Source: Geodermatophilus normandii (GTDB taxonomy: Bacteria > Actinomycetota > Actinomycetes > Mycobacteriales > Geodermatophilaceae). From it: a DNA stretch of 64,000 bases. The translations under genes were made by a program, and so were the position numbers. Where the stretch lies: the NCBI RefSeq assembly GCF_003182485.1, contig NZ_QGTX01000001.1, positions 744,001 to 808,000 of the forward strand, written 5' to 3'. The notes below the pieces were generated by a model. It saw only the letters and a program-made list of their open reading frames with translations. It was not told the DNA's origin and did not search any database. Positions 41,064 through 50,481 of this stretch are shown here, piece by piece (within the stretch, counting starts at the first letter, position 1; each line of letters begins with the position of its first letter).

Positions 41064-43148
41064 ATGACCTACCCCTTCGGTGCCGTCGTCGGGATGGACG
41101 ACATGCGGCTCGCCCTGCTCCTCAACGCCGTCTCCCCCGCCATCGGCGGCGTGCTGGTGCGCGGCGAGAAGGGCACGGCCAAGTCGACGACGGTGCGCGC
41201 GCTGGCCGCCGTCCTCCCCTCCGTCGCCGTCGTCCCCGGGTGCCGGTTCGCCTGCGACCCCGCCGCGCCCGACCCGGCCTGCCCCGACGGCCCGCACGAG
41301 CCCGCGGCGCCCGCGCAGACCCGCCCCGCCCGGCTCGTGGAGCTGCCGGTGGGTGCCTCGGAGGACCGCGTCGTCGGCTCGCTGGACCTCGAGCGGGCAC
41401 TCACCGAGGGCGTGAAGGCCTTCGAGCCCGGCCTGCTCGCCGCCGCACACCGGGGCGTCCTCTACGTCGACGAGGTCAACCTGCTGCACGACCACCTCGT
41501 CGACCTGCTGCTCGACGCCGCCGCCCTGGGCACCGCCTACGTCGAGCGCGAGGGCGTCTCGGTGCGGCACGCGGCGCGCTTCCTGCTGGTCGGGACGATG
41601 AACCCCGAGGAGGGGGAGCTGCGCCCGCAGCTGCTCGACCGGTTCGGGCTCACCGTGGAGGTCGCCGCGCCGCGCGACCCGGCGGTGCGCGCCGAGGTGG
41701 TGCGCCGGCGGTTCGCGTACGACGCCGACCCGGCCGGCTTCGGGACCGCGTGGGCGACCGAGGAGGCGACGCTGGCCGCGCGGATCGCCGACGCGCGCGC
41801 CCGCCTGCCGCGCGTCGTCCTCTCCGACGACGCGCTGCGCCAGGTCACCGCCGTCTGCGCCGCCTTCGACGTCGACGGCCTGCGCGCCGACCTGGTCACC
41901 GCCCGCGCCGCGATCGCGCACGCCGCCTGGTGCGGCCGCGAGGAGGTCACCGAGGACGACGTCCGGGTCGCCGCCCGCCTGGCGCTGCCGCACCGCCGCC
42001 GGCGCAACCCGTTCGACGCGCCGGGCCTCGACGACGACACCCTCGACCGGGCGCTGGAGGACTCGCGCCCCGACGACGACCCGCCGCCCCCCGACGGCCC
42101 CGGCGACGGCGGCGCTCCCCCGCCTCCGCGGGGTGACGACGCCGGCCCGGACGACGCCGGCCCGGACGACGCCGGCCCGGACGACGCCGGCCCGGACGAC
42201 GCCGGCCCGGACGACGGCGGCCCGGACGACGGCGGCCCGGGTCCCCAGGAGGGTCGTTCCCGCGACGAGGGCTCACCGGAGAGCGGCGAGGAGACCCCGG
42301 GCGCGCCGGCGCGGGAGAAGGCCGCCGTCGCGCCGTCGGACCCGTTCCGCACCCGCCGGCTCGAGGTGCCCGGCACCGGTGCGGGCGCGGCCGGACGGCG
42401 GTCGAAGGCGCGAGCCGAGCGCGGGCGCGTGGTCGGCTCGGTCCGCCCGTCGGGGCCGGTGTCGCGGCTGCACCTGGTCGACACCGTGCTGGCCGCGGCA
42501 CCGCACCAGGTGGCGCGCGGGCGCAGCGGCCCGGGGCTGCGGATCGCCCGCGAGGACCTGCGCCAGGCCATCCTCGAGGGCCGCGAGGGCAACCTCGTGC
42601 TCTTCGTCGTCGACGCCAGCGGCTCGATGGGCTCGCGGGCGCGGATGGGCGCGGTCAAGGGCGCGGTGCTGTCGCTGCTGCTCGACGCCTACCAGCGCCG
42701 CGACAAGGTCGGCCTGGTCACCTTCCGCGGCGGCGACGCCGAGTTGGCGCTGCCGCCCACCTGGTCGGTGGAGGCCGCCGCCGCCCGGCTGCGCGAGCTG
42801 CCCACCGGCGGCCGCACCCCCCTGGCCGCGGGACTGCTGCGGGCCGCGGAGACCCTGCGCGTGGAGCGGGTGCGCGATCCGCAGCGCCGGCCGCTGCTCG
42901 TCGTCGTCACCGACGGCCGGGCCACCGGCGCGCGCGGCTCCGACGCCCTGGGCGCGGCCCACGCGGCCGCCCGGCGGCTGGCGGCCGCGGGGACGGCGGC
43001 CGTCGTCGTCGACTGCGAGTCCGGGCCGGTGCGCCTCGGGCTGGCCGGCGTCCTCGGCACCGCGCTCGGGGCCACGACGCTCCGGCTCGAGGACCTGGCG
43101 GCGGAGTCGCTCGCCGCGACCGTGCGCAGCGTGCGAGAGGCGGCCTGA
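41064..43148 (+). CDS. Cobalt/magnesium chelatase ATPase subunit, fused ChlI-ChlD type
   Basis: A 694-residue protein with an AAA+ ATPase domain (about 5-340; Walker [11 protein letters not shown] at residues 33-42, Walker [20 protein letters not shown] near 134) followed by a Pro/Asp/Gly-rich linker and a C-terminal von Willebrand A domain (about 505-690; [13 protein letters not shown] near 517). The same layout with cobO, cobB and cysG nearby is known in mycobacteria. It is the only chelatase ATPase candidate here, so it probably drives CobN in cobalt insertion. The linker has a 15-bp tandem repeat. Confidence 0.88.
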   Translation: MTYPFGAVVGMDDMRLALLLNAVSPAIGGVLVRGEKGTAKSTTVRALAAVLPSVAVVPGCRFACDPAAPDPACPDGPHEPAAPAQTRPARLVELPVGASEDRVVGSLDLERALTEGVKAFEPGLLAAAHRGVLYVDEVNLLHDHLVDLLLDAAALGTAYVEREGVSVRHAARFLLVGTMNPEEGELRPQLLDRFGLTVEVAAPRDPAVRAEVVRRRFAYDADPAGFGTAWATEEATLAARIADARARLPRVVLSDDALRQVTAVCAAFDVDGLRADLVTARAAIAHAAWCGREEVTEDDVRVAARLALPHRRRRNPFDAPGLDDDTLDRALEDSRPDDDPPPPDGPGDGGAPPPPRGDDAGPDDAGPDDAGPDDAGPDDAGPDDGGPDDGGPGPQEGRSRDEGSPESGEETPGAPAREKAAVAPSDPFRTRRLEVPGTGAGAAGRRSKARAERGRVVGSVRPSGPVSRLHLVDTVLAAAPHQVARGRSGPGLRIAREDLRQAILEGREGNLVLFVVDASGSMGSRARMGAVKGAVLSLLLDAYQRRDKVGLVTFRGGDAELALPPTWSVEAAAARLRELPTGGRTPLAAGLLRAAETLRVERVRDPQRRPLLVVVTDGRATGARGSDALGAAHAAARRLAAAGTAAVVVDCESGPVRLGLAGVLGTALGATTLRLEDLAAESLAATVRSVREAA
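42135..42239 (+). repeat. 15-bp tandem repeat in the chelatase linker
   Basis: Seven tandem copies of gacgacgccggcccg (five encoding DDAGP, two encoding DDGGP with a c to g change) fill 42135-42239 within the ChlI-ChlD linker (about residues 358-392). The repeat is in frame, so length changes should be tolerated. Confidence 0.9.
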
Positions 43149-43150
43149 CG

Positions 43151-43765
43151 ATGCCCCAGGGACAGGTCGCCGTCGTCCCGCAGGACGGGCTGACGACGCG
43201 GCAGCGGCGCAACCGGCCGCTGCTCGTCGTGCACACCGGCGAGATGAAGGGCAAGTCCACCGCCGCGTTCGGCATGGCGATGCGCGCGTGGAACCAGGGC
43301 TGGTCCGTCGCGGTGTACCAGTTCGTCAAGAGCGCGAAGTGGAGGGTCGGCGAGGAGAGCGCGCTGACCGCGCTGGGCCGGCTGCACGCCGAGACCGGCG
43401 AGGGCGGCCCGGTGGTCTGGCACAAGATGGGCTCGGGCTGGAGCTGGTCGCGCCGCCAGGGCACCGAGGTCGACCACGCCGCCGACGCCGCCGAGGGCTG
43501 GGCCCAGATCAAGCGCGACCTCGCCGCCGAGGCGCACCGCTTCTACGTCCTCGACGAGTTCACCTACCCGCTGAAGTGGGGCTGGGTGGACGTCGACGAC
43601 GTCGTCGAGACGCTGACGGACCGGCCGGGCACCCAGCACGTCGTCGTCACCGGCCGCGACGCCCCGCAGGCGCTGGTCGACGCCGCCGACCTGGTCGTGG
43701 AGATGACCAAGGTCAAGCACCCGATGGACGCCGGTCAGAAGGGCCAGCGGGGGATCGAGTGGTGA
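43151..43765 (+). CDS. cobO: Cob(I)yrinic acid a,c-diamide adenosyltransferase CobO
   Basis: CobO attaches the 5'-deoxyadenosyl group to the cobalt of the corrin. The 204-residue protein has the P-loop HTGEMKGKST (28-37) and the family block FVKSAKWRVGEESALTALG, then LDEFTYPLKWGWV and a terminal KHPMDAGQKGQRGIEW, all characteristic. ATG 43151 is 2 bases after the ChlID stop. A stretch of 103 bases with a large palindrome separates it from cobB. Confidence 0.93.
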   Translation: MPQGQVAVVPQDGLTTRQRRNRPLLVVHTGEMKGKSTAAFGMAMRAWNQGWSVAVYQFVKSAKWRVGEESALTALGRLHAETGEGGPVVWHKMGSGWSWSRRQGTEVDHAADAAEGWAQIKRDLAAEAHRFYVLDEFTYPLKWGWVDVDDVVETLTDRPGTQHVVVTGRDAPQALVDAADLVVEMTKVKHPMDAGQKGQRGIEW

Positions 43766-43786
43766 GCGTGCCGTCGGTCGTCCGCC

Positions 43787-43850
43787 CGGCGAGATCGGCG
43801 GTCTCGCACGCCTGCGCGCCTCGGACCGTGCGAGACCGCCGATCTCGCCG
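43787..43850. repeat. 24-bp perfect inverted repeat between cobO and cobB
   Basis: Arms at 43787-43810 and 43827-43850 pair over all 24 positions with a 16-base loop. The arm contains gagatcggcggtctcg. It fills most of the cobO-cobB gap inside the operon. It could be an intergenic palindromic (REP-like) element, an mRNA-stabilising or attenuating hairpin. It was not found again in this window. Confidence 0.85.
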
Positions 43851-43868
43851 CGGTGGGGACCAGGCGTC

Positions 43869-45257
43869 GTGAGCACCGCCGTCCCGCGCGTGGTGGTCGC
43901 CGCCCCGTCGAGCAACGCGGGCAAGACGTCGCTCACCACCGGGCTGGTCGCGGCGCTCACCGCCCGCGGCCTGGCCGTCTCCCCGCACAAGGTCGGCCCC
44001 GACTACATCGACCCGGGCTACGCGGGCCTGGCCGCCGGGCGGCCGGGCCGCAACCTCGACCCCTGGCTGGCCGGCGAGGAGCGCATCGCGCCGCTGTTCC
44101 TGCACGGCGCGCGCGGGGCCGACGTCGCCGTCGTCGAGGGGGTCATGGGCCTGTTCGACGGCGCCACGCACCCCGAGGTCGAGCCCGGCTTCGCCTCGAC
44201 GGCGCACGTCGCGCGGCTGCTGCGCGCGCCGGTCGTGCTGGTCGTCGACGCCTCCTCGCAGGCGCGCAGCGTCGCGGCGCTGGTGCACGGGTTCGCCACC
44301 TTCGACCCGTCGGTGCGGCTCGGCGGCGTGGTGCTCAACCGGGTCGGCAGCGACCGGCACGAGGCGATCCTGCGCGAGGCGCTCGACGCCGCCGGTGTGC
44401 CGGTGCTCGGGGCGGTCCGGCGGCTGGCCGAGCTGGGGACGCCCTCGCGGCACCTGGGGCTGGTGCCGGCCGCGGAGCGCTCCGCCGAGGCGGTGGCCAC
44501 CGTGCGCCGGCTGGGCGAGGTGGTCGCCGGCGGCGTCGACCTCGACGCCGTGCTGCGGCTGGCCCGCACCGCACCCGACCTGGCTGCCGCGCCGTGGGAC
44601 CCCGCCGCCGAGGTGACCCCCACGCCCGGGCGGCCGCGCGTCGCCGTCGCCGGCGGGCCGGCCTTCACCTTCGGCTACGCCGAGCACGCCGAGCTGCTCG
44701 CGGCCGCCGGCGCCGAGGTGGTGACCGTCGACCCGCTGCGGGACGAGGCGCTGCCCGAGGGCACCGCGGGCCTGGTCGTCGGCGGCGGCTTCCCCGAGGT
44801 CTACGCCGACCAGCTCTCGGCCAACACGACGCTGCGTGCCGACATCGCGGCACTGGCCGCCCGCGGCGCCCCGGTCGCCGCCGAGTGCGCCGGGCTGCTG
44901 TACCTGTCCCGCGAGCTGGACGGCTCGCCGATGTGCGGGGTCCTCGACGTCGCGACGGCGATGACGCCGCGGCTGACCCTCGGCTACCGCTCGGCGGTGG
45001 CGCTCACCGACAGCGTGCTGGCCCGCGCGGGCACCCGCGTGCGGGGCCACGAGTTCCACCGCACGCACGCCCTCCCCGCCGCCGGCCCCACCCCCGCCTG
45101 GCAGTGGTCGGCGTCGGCTCCGGAGGGCTTCGTGTCCGGCTCCGTGCACGCCTCCTACCTGCACCTGCACTGGGCCGGCTCCCCGGCACTGGCCGAACGG
45201 TTCGTGGCCGCCTGCGCGGCGGCCGTCCCGGAGGGAGCGCGCCATGCACATCGCTGA
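43869..45257 (+). CDS. cobB: Cobyrinic (hydrogenobyrinic) acid a,c-diamide synthase CobB
   Basis: CobB amidates the a and c side chains with glutamine. The 462-residue protein has an N-terminal dethiobiotin-like domain ([18 protein letters not shown] near 13-30, [28 protein letters not shown]) and a C-terminal class I glutaminase domain ([12 protein letters not shown] with Cys near 340, and a HASYLHLHW end). GTG 43869 is used. The 3' end overlaps cbiM by 14 bases, so cobB-cbiM are coupled. Confidence 0.93.
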   Translation: MSTAVPRVVVAAPSSNAGKTSLTTGLVAALTARGLAVSPHKVGPDYIDPGYAGLAAGRPGRNLDPWLAGEERIAPLFLHGARGADVAVVEGVMGLFDGATHPEVEPGFASTAHVARLLRAPVVLVVDASSQARSVAALVHGFATFDPSVRLGGVVLNRVGSDRHEAILREALDAAGVPVLGAVRRLAELGTPSRHLGLVPAAERSAEAVATVRRLGEVVAGGVDLDAVLRLARTAPDLAAAPWDPAAEVTPTPGRPRVAVAGGPAFTFGYAEHAELLAAAGAEVVTVDPLRDEALPEGTAGLVVGGGFPEVYADQLSANTTLRADIAALAARGAPVAAECAGLLYLSRELDGSPMCGVLDVATAMTPRLTLGYRSAVALTDSVLARAGTRVRGHEFHRTHALPAAGPTPAWQWSASAPEGFVSGSVHASYLHLHWAGSPALAERFVAACAAAVPEGARHAHR

Positions 45258-45930
45258 GGGCCTGCTGCCGGCACCGCACGCGCTCGGCTGGACCCTCGCC
45301 GCCGCCCCGTTCGTCGTGCACGGCGCCCGCGCCGTGGTCCGCGAGGTGCGCGAGCACCCGGAGTCGACGCTGCTGCTCGGCGCGGCCGGGGCGTTCACCT
45401 TCGTCCTGAGCGCGGTCAAGCTGCCCTCGGTCACCGGCAGCTCCAGCCACCCGACCGGCACCGGCGCGGGGGCGGTGCTGTTCCGCCCGCCGGTGATGGC
45501 GCTGCTCGGCACGGTCGTCCTGCTGTTCCAGGCGCTGCTGCTGGCCCACGGCGGGCTGACCACGCTCGGCGCCAACGCGTTCTCCATGGCGGTCGCCGGG
45601 CCGTGGGTCGGCTACGGCGCCTACCGGCTCACCCGGGCCCTGGGCGGCGGGCTGATGCCCGGCGTCTTCGTCGCGCTCGCGCTGGCCGACCTGGCCACCT
45701 ACGTCACGACGGCGCTGCAGCTGGCCCTGGCCTTCCCCGACGCCGACGGCGGCTTCCCCGCCGCGGCCGGGAAGTTCCTCGGCATCTTCGCCGTCACCCA
45801 GGTGCCGCTGGCGATCGGCGAGGGACTGCTCGGCGTGCTGCTGTTCCGGGTGCTGGTGGTCAACGCCCGGCCCGAGCTCGAGCGCCTCGGCGTGCTGCGC
45901 CCCGCGGCCACCCCGGAGGAGGCCCGGTGA
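45244..45930 (+). CDS. cbiM: Cobalt ECF transporter substrate-binding protein CbiM
   Basis: CbiM is the membrane S component that binds cobalt. The 228-residue protein begins MHIAEGLLP, whose M1 and H2 are cobalt ligands in the family, and has [20 protein letters not shown] with another ligand His. Six or so membrane helices follow. It heads the cbiMNQO set inside the riboswitch operon. Confidence 0.93.
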   Translation: MHIAEGLLPAPHALGWTLAAAPFVVHGARAVVREVREHPESTLLLGAAGAFTFVLSAVKLPSVTGSSSHPTGTGAGAVLFRPPVMALLGTVVLLFQALLLAHGGLTTLGANAFSMAVAGPWVGYGAYRLTRALGGGLMPGVFVALALADLATYVTTALQLALAFPDADGGFPAAAGKFLGIFAVTQVPLAIGEGLLGVLLFRVLVVNARPELERLGVLRPAATPEEAR

Positions 45931-46241
45931 CCCGCCGCCGCCTGGTCACCGCGCTGCTCGTGCTGGCGGTGGTGGCGCTGTTCGCCCTCCCGCTGGCGCT
46001 GGACGGCGGCGCCGCCGAGTACGCGGGCACCGACAGCCAGGCGGCCGAGGCCGTCGAGGACTCCGGCCACACGCCCTGGTTCGAGTCGGTGTTCAGCCCG
46101 TCGTCGAGCGAGGTGGAGTCGGGGCTGTTCGCAGTGCAGGCCGCGCTCGGCGGCGGGGTGCTCGGCTACGTGCTCGGCCGGCTGCGCGGACGCCGGCAGA
46201 CCCCGCGGCAGGCCGAGCGGGCCGAGGACGCCGGACCGTGA
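45927..46241 (+). CDS. cbiN: Cobalt transporter accessory membrane protein CbiN
   Basis: A 104-residue protein with a helix at each end ([17 protein letters not shown] and [19 protein letters not shown]) and an extracytoplasmic loop with [20 protein letters not shown] between. The placement after cbiM with a GTGA overlap and the PWFESV loop identify CbiN/PDGLE-type subunits that assist cobalt loading of CbiM. Confidence 0.88.
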   Translation: MTRRRLVTALLVLAVVALFALPLALDGGAAEYAGTDSQAAEAVEDSGHTPWFESVFSPSSSEVESGLFAVQAALGGGVLGYVLGRLRGRRQTPRQAERAEDAGP

Positions 46242-46975
46242 CCGGGCTGGCGGTCGACGACGCCGCCTGGGCCAGTGCCTGGCGCACCCGCTCACCACTG
46301 GACAAGCTGCTGCTCAGCGCGGGCCTGGTCGTCTGCGCGCTCGTCCTGCCGGTGTGGCCGGCCGGCGTCCTGGTCGGGCTCGCCGCCGTGGTGCTCGCCC
46401 TCGGGCCGGCCCGGGTGCCGGCGCGCACCTTCGGCCGCGCGGTGCGCTGGCCGCTGGCCTTCGTCGCCGTCGGCGCGCTGACCGCCGTCGTGTCGGTCGG
46501 CGACGGCGGGGTCGGCTGGGCGCCGGACGCCGCGGCCCGGGCCGGCGCGCTGGTCGGCCACTCCCTCGCCGGCGGCGCCGCGGTGCTGCTGCTGGCCACC
46601 ACCACCCCGGTGACCGACCTGCTGGCCGCGCTGCGCCGGCTGGGCGTCCCCGCCGCCGTCGTCGAGGTGGCCGGGGTGACCTACCGGCTGCTGTTCGTCC
46701 TGCTGCAGAGCCTGACCACCATCCGCGAGGCGCAGACCGCCCGCGTGGGCCACTCCACCTGGCGCCGCTCCTACCGGTCGTCGGGGGCGCTGGCCGCGGC
46801 GGTGTTCACCCGGTCCTTCGACCGCGCCCGCCGCCTGCAGGAGGGCCTCGCCGGCCGCGGGATGGAGACCGGCCTGCGGGTGCTGCCCGAGTCCCTGCCC
46901 TCCTCCCGGGGTTTCCTCGCCGCCACCGCGGCCGGGCTGGCGGCCCTGGTCGCCGTCGGGGTGCTCGCCGCGTGA
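46238..46975 (+). CDS. cbiQ: Cobalt ECF transporter transmembrane component CbiQ
   Basis: The 245-residue T component couples CbiO ATPases to CbiM. It shows the CbiQ/BioN family features: [12 protein letters not shown] near the start, five to six membrane helices, the [16 protein letters not shown] segment and the C-terminal coupling helix [20 protein letters not shown] containing the Ala-Arg-Gly type motif. GTGA overlaps on both sides. Confidence 0.9.
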   Translation: MTGLAVDDAAWASAWRTRSPLDKLLLSAGLVVCALVLPVWPAGVLVGLAAVVLALGPARVPARTFGRAVRWPLAFVAVGALTAVVSVGDGGVGWAPDAAARAGALVGHSLAGGAAVLLLATTTPVTDLLAALRRLGVPAAVVEVAGVTYRLLFVLLQSLTTIREAQTARVGHSTWRRSYRSSGALAAAVFTRSFDRARRLQEGLAGRGMETGLRVLPESLPSSRGFLAATAAGLAALVAVGVLAA

Positions 46976-47823
46976 GCCACCGCAGCCTCACCGCCGAGGG
47001 CCTGGTCGTCGGCTACGAGCGCGGCCGCCGCGTCCTCGACGGCGCCTCGCTGACCGTCCCCGCCGGGCGCCGGCTGGCGCTGCTGGGCGCCAACGGCTCG
47101 GGCAAGACGACGCTGCTGCGCTGCCTGTCCGGCGCGCTGCGGCCCGACGCCGGCGGGGTCGCCGTCGACGGCGAGCTGCTGCACCACACCCGCCGGGGCC
47201 TGCGCGCGCACCGCCAGGAGGTCCAGCTGGTGCTGCAGGACCCCGACGACCAGCTGTTCAGCGCCTCGGTGGCCCAGGACGTCTCCTTCGGCCCGCTCAA
47301 CCTCGGCCTGCCCGAGGAGGAGGTCCGCACGCGGGTGGCCGAGGCGCTCGCGCTGCTCGCCGTCGACGGGCTCGCCTCCCGCCCCACCCACCAGCTCTCC
47401 TACGGCGAGCGCAAGCGGGTGGCGATCGCCGGCGCGGTGGCGATGCGCCCCTGCGTCCTGCTGCTCGACGAGCCCACCGCCGGCCTCGACCCCTCCGCCG
47501 TCACCGAGGCGCTGGCCGCGCTCGACCGGCTGCAGCTGTCGGGCTCCACGGTGGTCATGAGCACCCACGACGTCGACCTGGCGCTGCGCTGGGCCGACGA
47601 GGTGGCCGTCGTCGTGGACCGGCGGGTGGTCCAGGGGGCTCCCGAGGACCTCCTCGCCGACGACGGCCTGCTCGCCCGTGCCCGCCTCGACCGGCCCTGG
47701 GCGCTGACCGTGGGCGCCCGGCTGCGCGACCTCGGCCTGCTGCCCGGCGGTCCCCTCCCCCGCGACGCCGCCGCGCTGCTGGCCGCCCTCCCCGACCGGC
47801 CCGGCGTCACCCCGTGGACGTGA
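46972..47823 (+). CDS. cbiO: Cobalt ECF transporter ATPase CbiO
   Basis: A 283-residue ATPase with Walker [11 protein letters not shown] (38-47), Q-loop [10 protein letters not shown], signature [12 protein letters not shown], Walker [14 protein letters not shown] and H-loop STHDVDLA. Starts at GTG 46972, overlapping cbiQ. It hydrolyses ATP to drive cobalt uptake. The 3' end overlaps cobE by 10 bases. Confidence 0.92.
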   Translation: MSHRSLTAEGLVVGYERGRRVLDGASLTVPAGRRLALLGANGSGKTTLLRCLSGALRPDAGGVAVDGELLHHTRRGLRAHRQEVQLVLQDPDDQLFSASVAQDVSFGPLNLGLPEEEVRTRVAEALALLAVDGLASRPTHQLSYGERKRVAIAGAVAMRPCVLLLDEPTAGLDPSAVTEALAALDRLQLSGSTVVMSTHDVDLALRWADEVAVVVDRRVVQGAPEDLLADDGLLARARLDRPWALTVGARLRDLGLLPGGPLPRDAAALLAALPDRPGVTPWT

Positions 47824-48161
47824 CGGTCGGCGTCGGCGCGGGAGCCGGGGTCTCGCCCGAGGAGGTGCTGGCCGCGGTCGACGCCGTCCTGCCCGCCGGG
47901 GCCCGGGTGACCGCGCTGGCCACCCTCGACGTGCGCGCCACCGAGCCGGGGCTGGCCGGTGCGGCGGCGGCGCGCGGCTGGCCGCTGACCGGCCACCCGG
48001 CCGGGGCCCTGGCCGCGGTCGCGGTGCCCTCGCCGTCGGCGCGGGTGGCCGCGGCCGTGGGGACGGCGTCGGTGGCCGAGGCCGCCGCGCTGCTCGGCGG
48101 CGGGCGGCTGGTGGTGGGCAAGACGGTGCACGGGCGCGTGACGGTGGCGGTCGCCGCGTGA
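47814..48161 (+). CDS. cobE: CobE (CbiG C-terminal-domain homologue)
   Basis: A 115-residue protein similar to the C-terminal domain of Cbi[21 protein letters not shown] at the start, [20 protein letters not shown] in the middle and [20 protein letters not shown] at the end. In the anaerobic route CbiG opens the lactone before CbiD; CobE is the short counterpart in aerobic clusters and its exact activity is unsettled. Here CobE and CbiD coexist and CobF is not seen, so it probably helps make the CbiD substrate. GTG 47814 overlaps cbiO; GTG 47820 is an alternative. Confidence 0.85.
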   Translation: MDVTVGVGAGAGVSPEEVLAAVDAVLPAGARVTALATLDVRATEPGLAGAAAARGWPLTGHPAGALAAVAVPSPSARVAAAVGTASVAEAAALLGGGRLVVGKTVHGRVTVAVAA

Positions 48162-49231
48162 ACCCCCTGCACCACCACGGCGACGACGACCTCGCCACGG
48201 GGCTGACCGACCTCGCCGTCAACGTCCGCGCGGGGACGCCGCCACCGTGGCTGCGCGCCGTCCTGCGGACGGCGCTGGACGACGTCGCCGCCTATCCCGA
48301 CGCCGGCCCGGCCCGCGCCGCGGTCGCCGCGGCGCACGGCCGCGACCCCGCCGAGGTGCTGCTCACCGCGGGCGCGGCGGAGGCGTTCGTGCTGGTCGCC
48401 CGCGCGCTCACCCCCCGGCGGGCCGTGGTCGTGCACCCCTCGTTCACCGAGCCGGAGGCGGCACTGCGCGCGGCCGGGCACCGGGTGGAGCGGCTGCTGC
48501 TCGAGCCCCCGCACTACCGCCTGCGGGAGGTGCCCGACGACGCCGACCTGGTGGTGCTGGGCAACCCGACCAACCCGACGTCGGTGCTGCACCCGCACCG
48601 CCACGTCGCCGCGCTGGCCCGCCCCGGCCGCGTGCTGCTGGTCGACGAGGCCTTCGCCGACACCGTGCCCGGGGAGCCCGCGTCGCTGGCCGGCCGCACC
48701 GACCTGCCCGGCCTGCTCGTGGTGCGCAGCCTGACCAAGACGTGGGGGCTGGCCGGCCTGCGCGTGGGCTACGCGCTCGGCCCGGCCGACCTGGTGGCCG
48801 CGCTGGCGGCCGCGCAGCCGCACTGGCCGCTGTCCACGCCGGCGCTGGCCGCCGCCGTCGCCTGCACGACCGCGGCCGCCCGCGCCGAGGCCGACGCCGC
48901 CGCACGCGAGCTGGCCGGGCACCGCGCCGCGCTGCTGGCCGCCCTGCCGCCCGGCGTCGCCGTCGTCGGGCAGCCGGCCTCGTCGTTCGTGCTGCTGCGG
49001 GTGCCCGGTGGCGCGCGGGTGCGCGCGGCGCTGCGCGACCGCGGGTGGGCGGTGCGCCGCGGCGACACCTTCCCCGGGCTGTCCGCCGACCACCTGCGGG
49101 TGGCCGTCCGGGATCCCGGCACCTCCCGTGCGTTCGCCGCGGACCTCGCTGCGATCCTGGGGACCGAGATCCCCGGTCCGGTGCCGACGACGACGTCGCA
49201 GCCGGCCGCCGTCCCGGAGGAGCACCGCTGA
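48158..49231 (+). CDS. cobC: PLP-dependent CobC, threonine-phosphate decarboxylase type
   Basis: A 357-residue class I aminotransferase-fold protein (LAVNVRAGTPPPWLRAVLRT near residue 20 to 39, VLGNPTNPTSVLHP, VVRSLTKTWGLAGLRVGYA with the PLP lysine near 193). It resembles the mycobacterial CobC and Salmonella CobD, which decarboxylate threonine-3-phosphate to aminopropanol phosphate for the nucleotide loop. Start GTG 48158 overlaps cobE. Its TGA (49229-49231) overlaps the unusual CTG of the next gene. Confidence 0.87.
   Translation: MNPLHHHGDDDLATGLTDLAVNVRAGTPPPWLRAVLRTALDDVAAYPDAGPARAAVAAAHGRDPAEVLLTAGAAEAFVLVARALTPRRAVVVHPSFTEPEAALRAAGHRVERLLLEPPHYRLREVPDDADLVVLGNPTNPTSVLHPHRHVAALARPGRVLLVDEAFADTVPGEPASLAGRTDLPGLLVVRSLTKTWGLAGLRVGYALGPADLVAALAAAQPHWPLSTPALAAAVACTTAAARAEADAAARELAGHRAALLAALPPGVAVVGQPASSFVLLRVPGGARVRAALRDRGWAVRRGDTFPGLSADHLRVAVRDPGTSRAFAADLAAILGTEIPGPVPTTTSQPAAVPEEHR
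49216..49230 (+). promoter_or_regulatory. Strong Shine-Dalgarno before a CTG start
   Basis: ggaggag at 49216-49222 sits five bases before CTG at 49228-49230, which overlaps the cobC stop (ctga). No ATG, GTG or TTG occurs in this frame until well inside the Rossmann fold of the downstream enzyme, so CTG is the best start. Confidence 0.65.
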
Positions 49232-50481
49232 ACGCCACGCCCGTCGACCCCGGATCCGGCGTCGTCTACCCCGTCGGCCTGCGCCTGCTCGACCGCCGCG
49301 TCGTCGTGGTCGGCGGCGGCCAGGTCGCCCACCGCCGCGTGGCCGGGCTGCTCGAGGCCCGCGCGCGGGTCACCGTGGTCAGCCCGGAGGTGACGCCGGC
49401 CCTGGAGGCACTGGTCGCCCCGGGCTCCCTCACGTGGGTGCGCCGCGGCTACCAGGACGGCGACCTCGACGGCGCCTGGTACGCCGTCGCCGCCACCGAC
49501 GACCCCGCCGTCAACGCGGCCGTGGCCGGGGAGGCCGAGCGGCTGCGGGTCTTCTGCGCCCGCGCCGACGACCGGTCGGCCTCCAGCGTCTGGACGCCCG
49601 CCGTCGGCCGGCAGGGCGACCTCGTGGTCGGCGTGCACGGCGGCGGCGACCCGCAGCGGGCGGTCGGCGTGCGCGACGCCGTCGTCGCCGGGCTGTCCGA
49701 CGGCAGCATCCGCGACCGCGCCGCCCGCGAGCCCTCGGGCGGCCGGGCCGGGAGCGTGGTCCTCGTCGGCGGCGGGCCGGGCGACCCCGGGCTGATCACC
49801 GTGCGCGGGCAGCAGGCGGTCGCGCAGGCCGACGTCGTGCTGGCCGACCACCTGGCGCCGCAGTCGCTGCTGGCCTCGCTGCCGCCGGAGGTCGAGGTCA
49901 TCGACGCCTCGAAGCTGCCGCGCGGGCGGTCGATGGCGCAGGAGCAGATCAACGCGCTGCTGGTGGAGCACGCGCTGGCCGGCAGGCGGGTGGTGCGGCT
50001 CAAGGGCGGCGACCCGTTCGTCTTCGGCCGCGGCATGGAGGAACTCGAGGCGTGCGTCGCCGCGGGCGTGCCGGTCGAGGTGGTCCCGGGCGTGACCAGC
50101 GCGATCGCCGTCCCCGCGCTGGCCGGCATCCCCGTCACCCACCGCGGGCTGACCCACGAGTTCGTCGTCGTCTCCGGGCACGTGCCGCCGGGACACCCGC
50201 AGTCGCTGGTCGACTGGGCGGCCCTGGGGCGGCTGCGCGGCACCGTGGTGGTGCTCATGGGCGTGGACACCGCCGGGGCGATCGCCGCGGCGCTGGTCGA
50301 GCACGGGCGGGCGCCGGAGACGCCGGTCGCCGTCGTCGCCGACGGGTCGACGGCCACCCAGCGCGCCGTCCGGACGACGCTCGCGGGCCTGGCGCGGACG
50401 CTGACCGAGGAGGGCATCCGCCCGCCCGCGGTGTGGGTGGTCGGCGAGGTCGTCGCGCTGGGGGCGCGGAACGAGCCGTGA
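49228..50481 (+). CDS. cysG: Uroporphyrinogen-III C-methyltransferase with precorrin-2 dehydrogenase domain (CysG/CobA type)
   Basis: A 417-residue bifunctional protein. N-terminal domain (about 15-150): VVVVGGGQVAHRRVAGLLEA is the NAD-binding motif of the SirC/Met8 dehydrogenase that oxidises precorrin-2, and AATDDPAVNAAVAGEA holds the catalytic Asp. C-terminal domain (about 170-410): VVLVGGGPGDPGLITVRGQQ, LKGGDPFVFGRGMEEL and VPGVTSAIAVPALAGIPVT are the SUMT hallmarks. It feeds both precorrin-2 to B12 and sirohydrochlorin to sirohaem. Unusual start: CTG with ggaggag upstream and no canonical start. Confidence 0.9.
   Translation: MNATPVDPGSGVVYPVGLRLLDRRVVVVGGGQVAHRRVAGLLEARARVTVVSPEVTPALEALVAPGSLTWVRRGYQDGDLDGAWYAVAATDDPAVNAAVAGEAERLRVFCARADDRSASSVWTPAVGRQGDLVVGVHGGGDPQRAVGVRDAVVAGLSDGSIRDRAAREPSGGRAGSVVLVGGGPGDPGLITVRGQQAVAQADVVLADHLAPQSLLASLPPEVEVIDASKLPRGRSMAQEQINALLVEHALAGRRVVRLKGGDPFVFGRGMEELEACVAAGVPVEVVPGVTSAIAVPALAGIPVTHRGLTHEFVVVSGHVPPGHPQSLVDWAALGRLRGTVVVLMGVDTAGAIAAALVEHGRAPETPVAVVADGSTATQRAVRTTLAGLARTLTEEGIRPPAVWVVGEVVALGARNEP

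Noticed and set aside
43151-43869. Frameshifted small gene in the cobO-cobB gap
   Set aside because: The 103 bases are mostly a palindrome. No good frame with a start and normal codon use was found.
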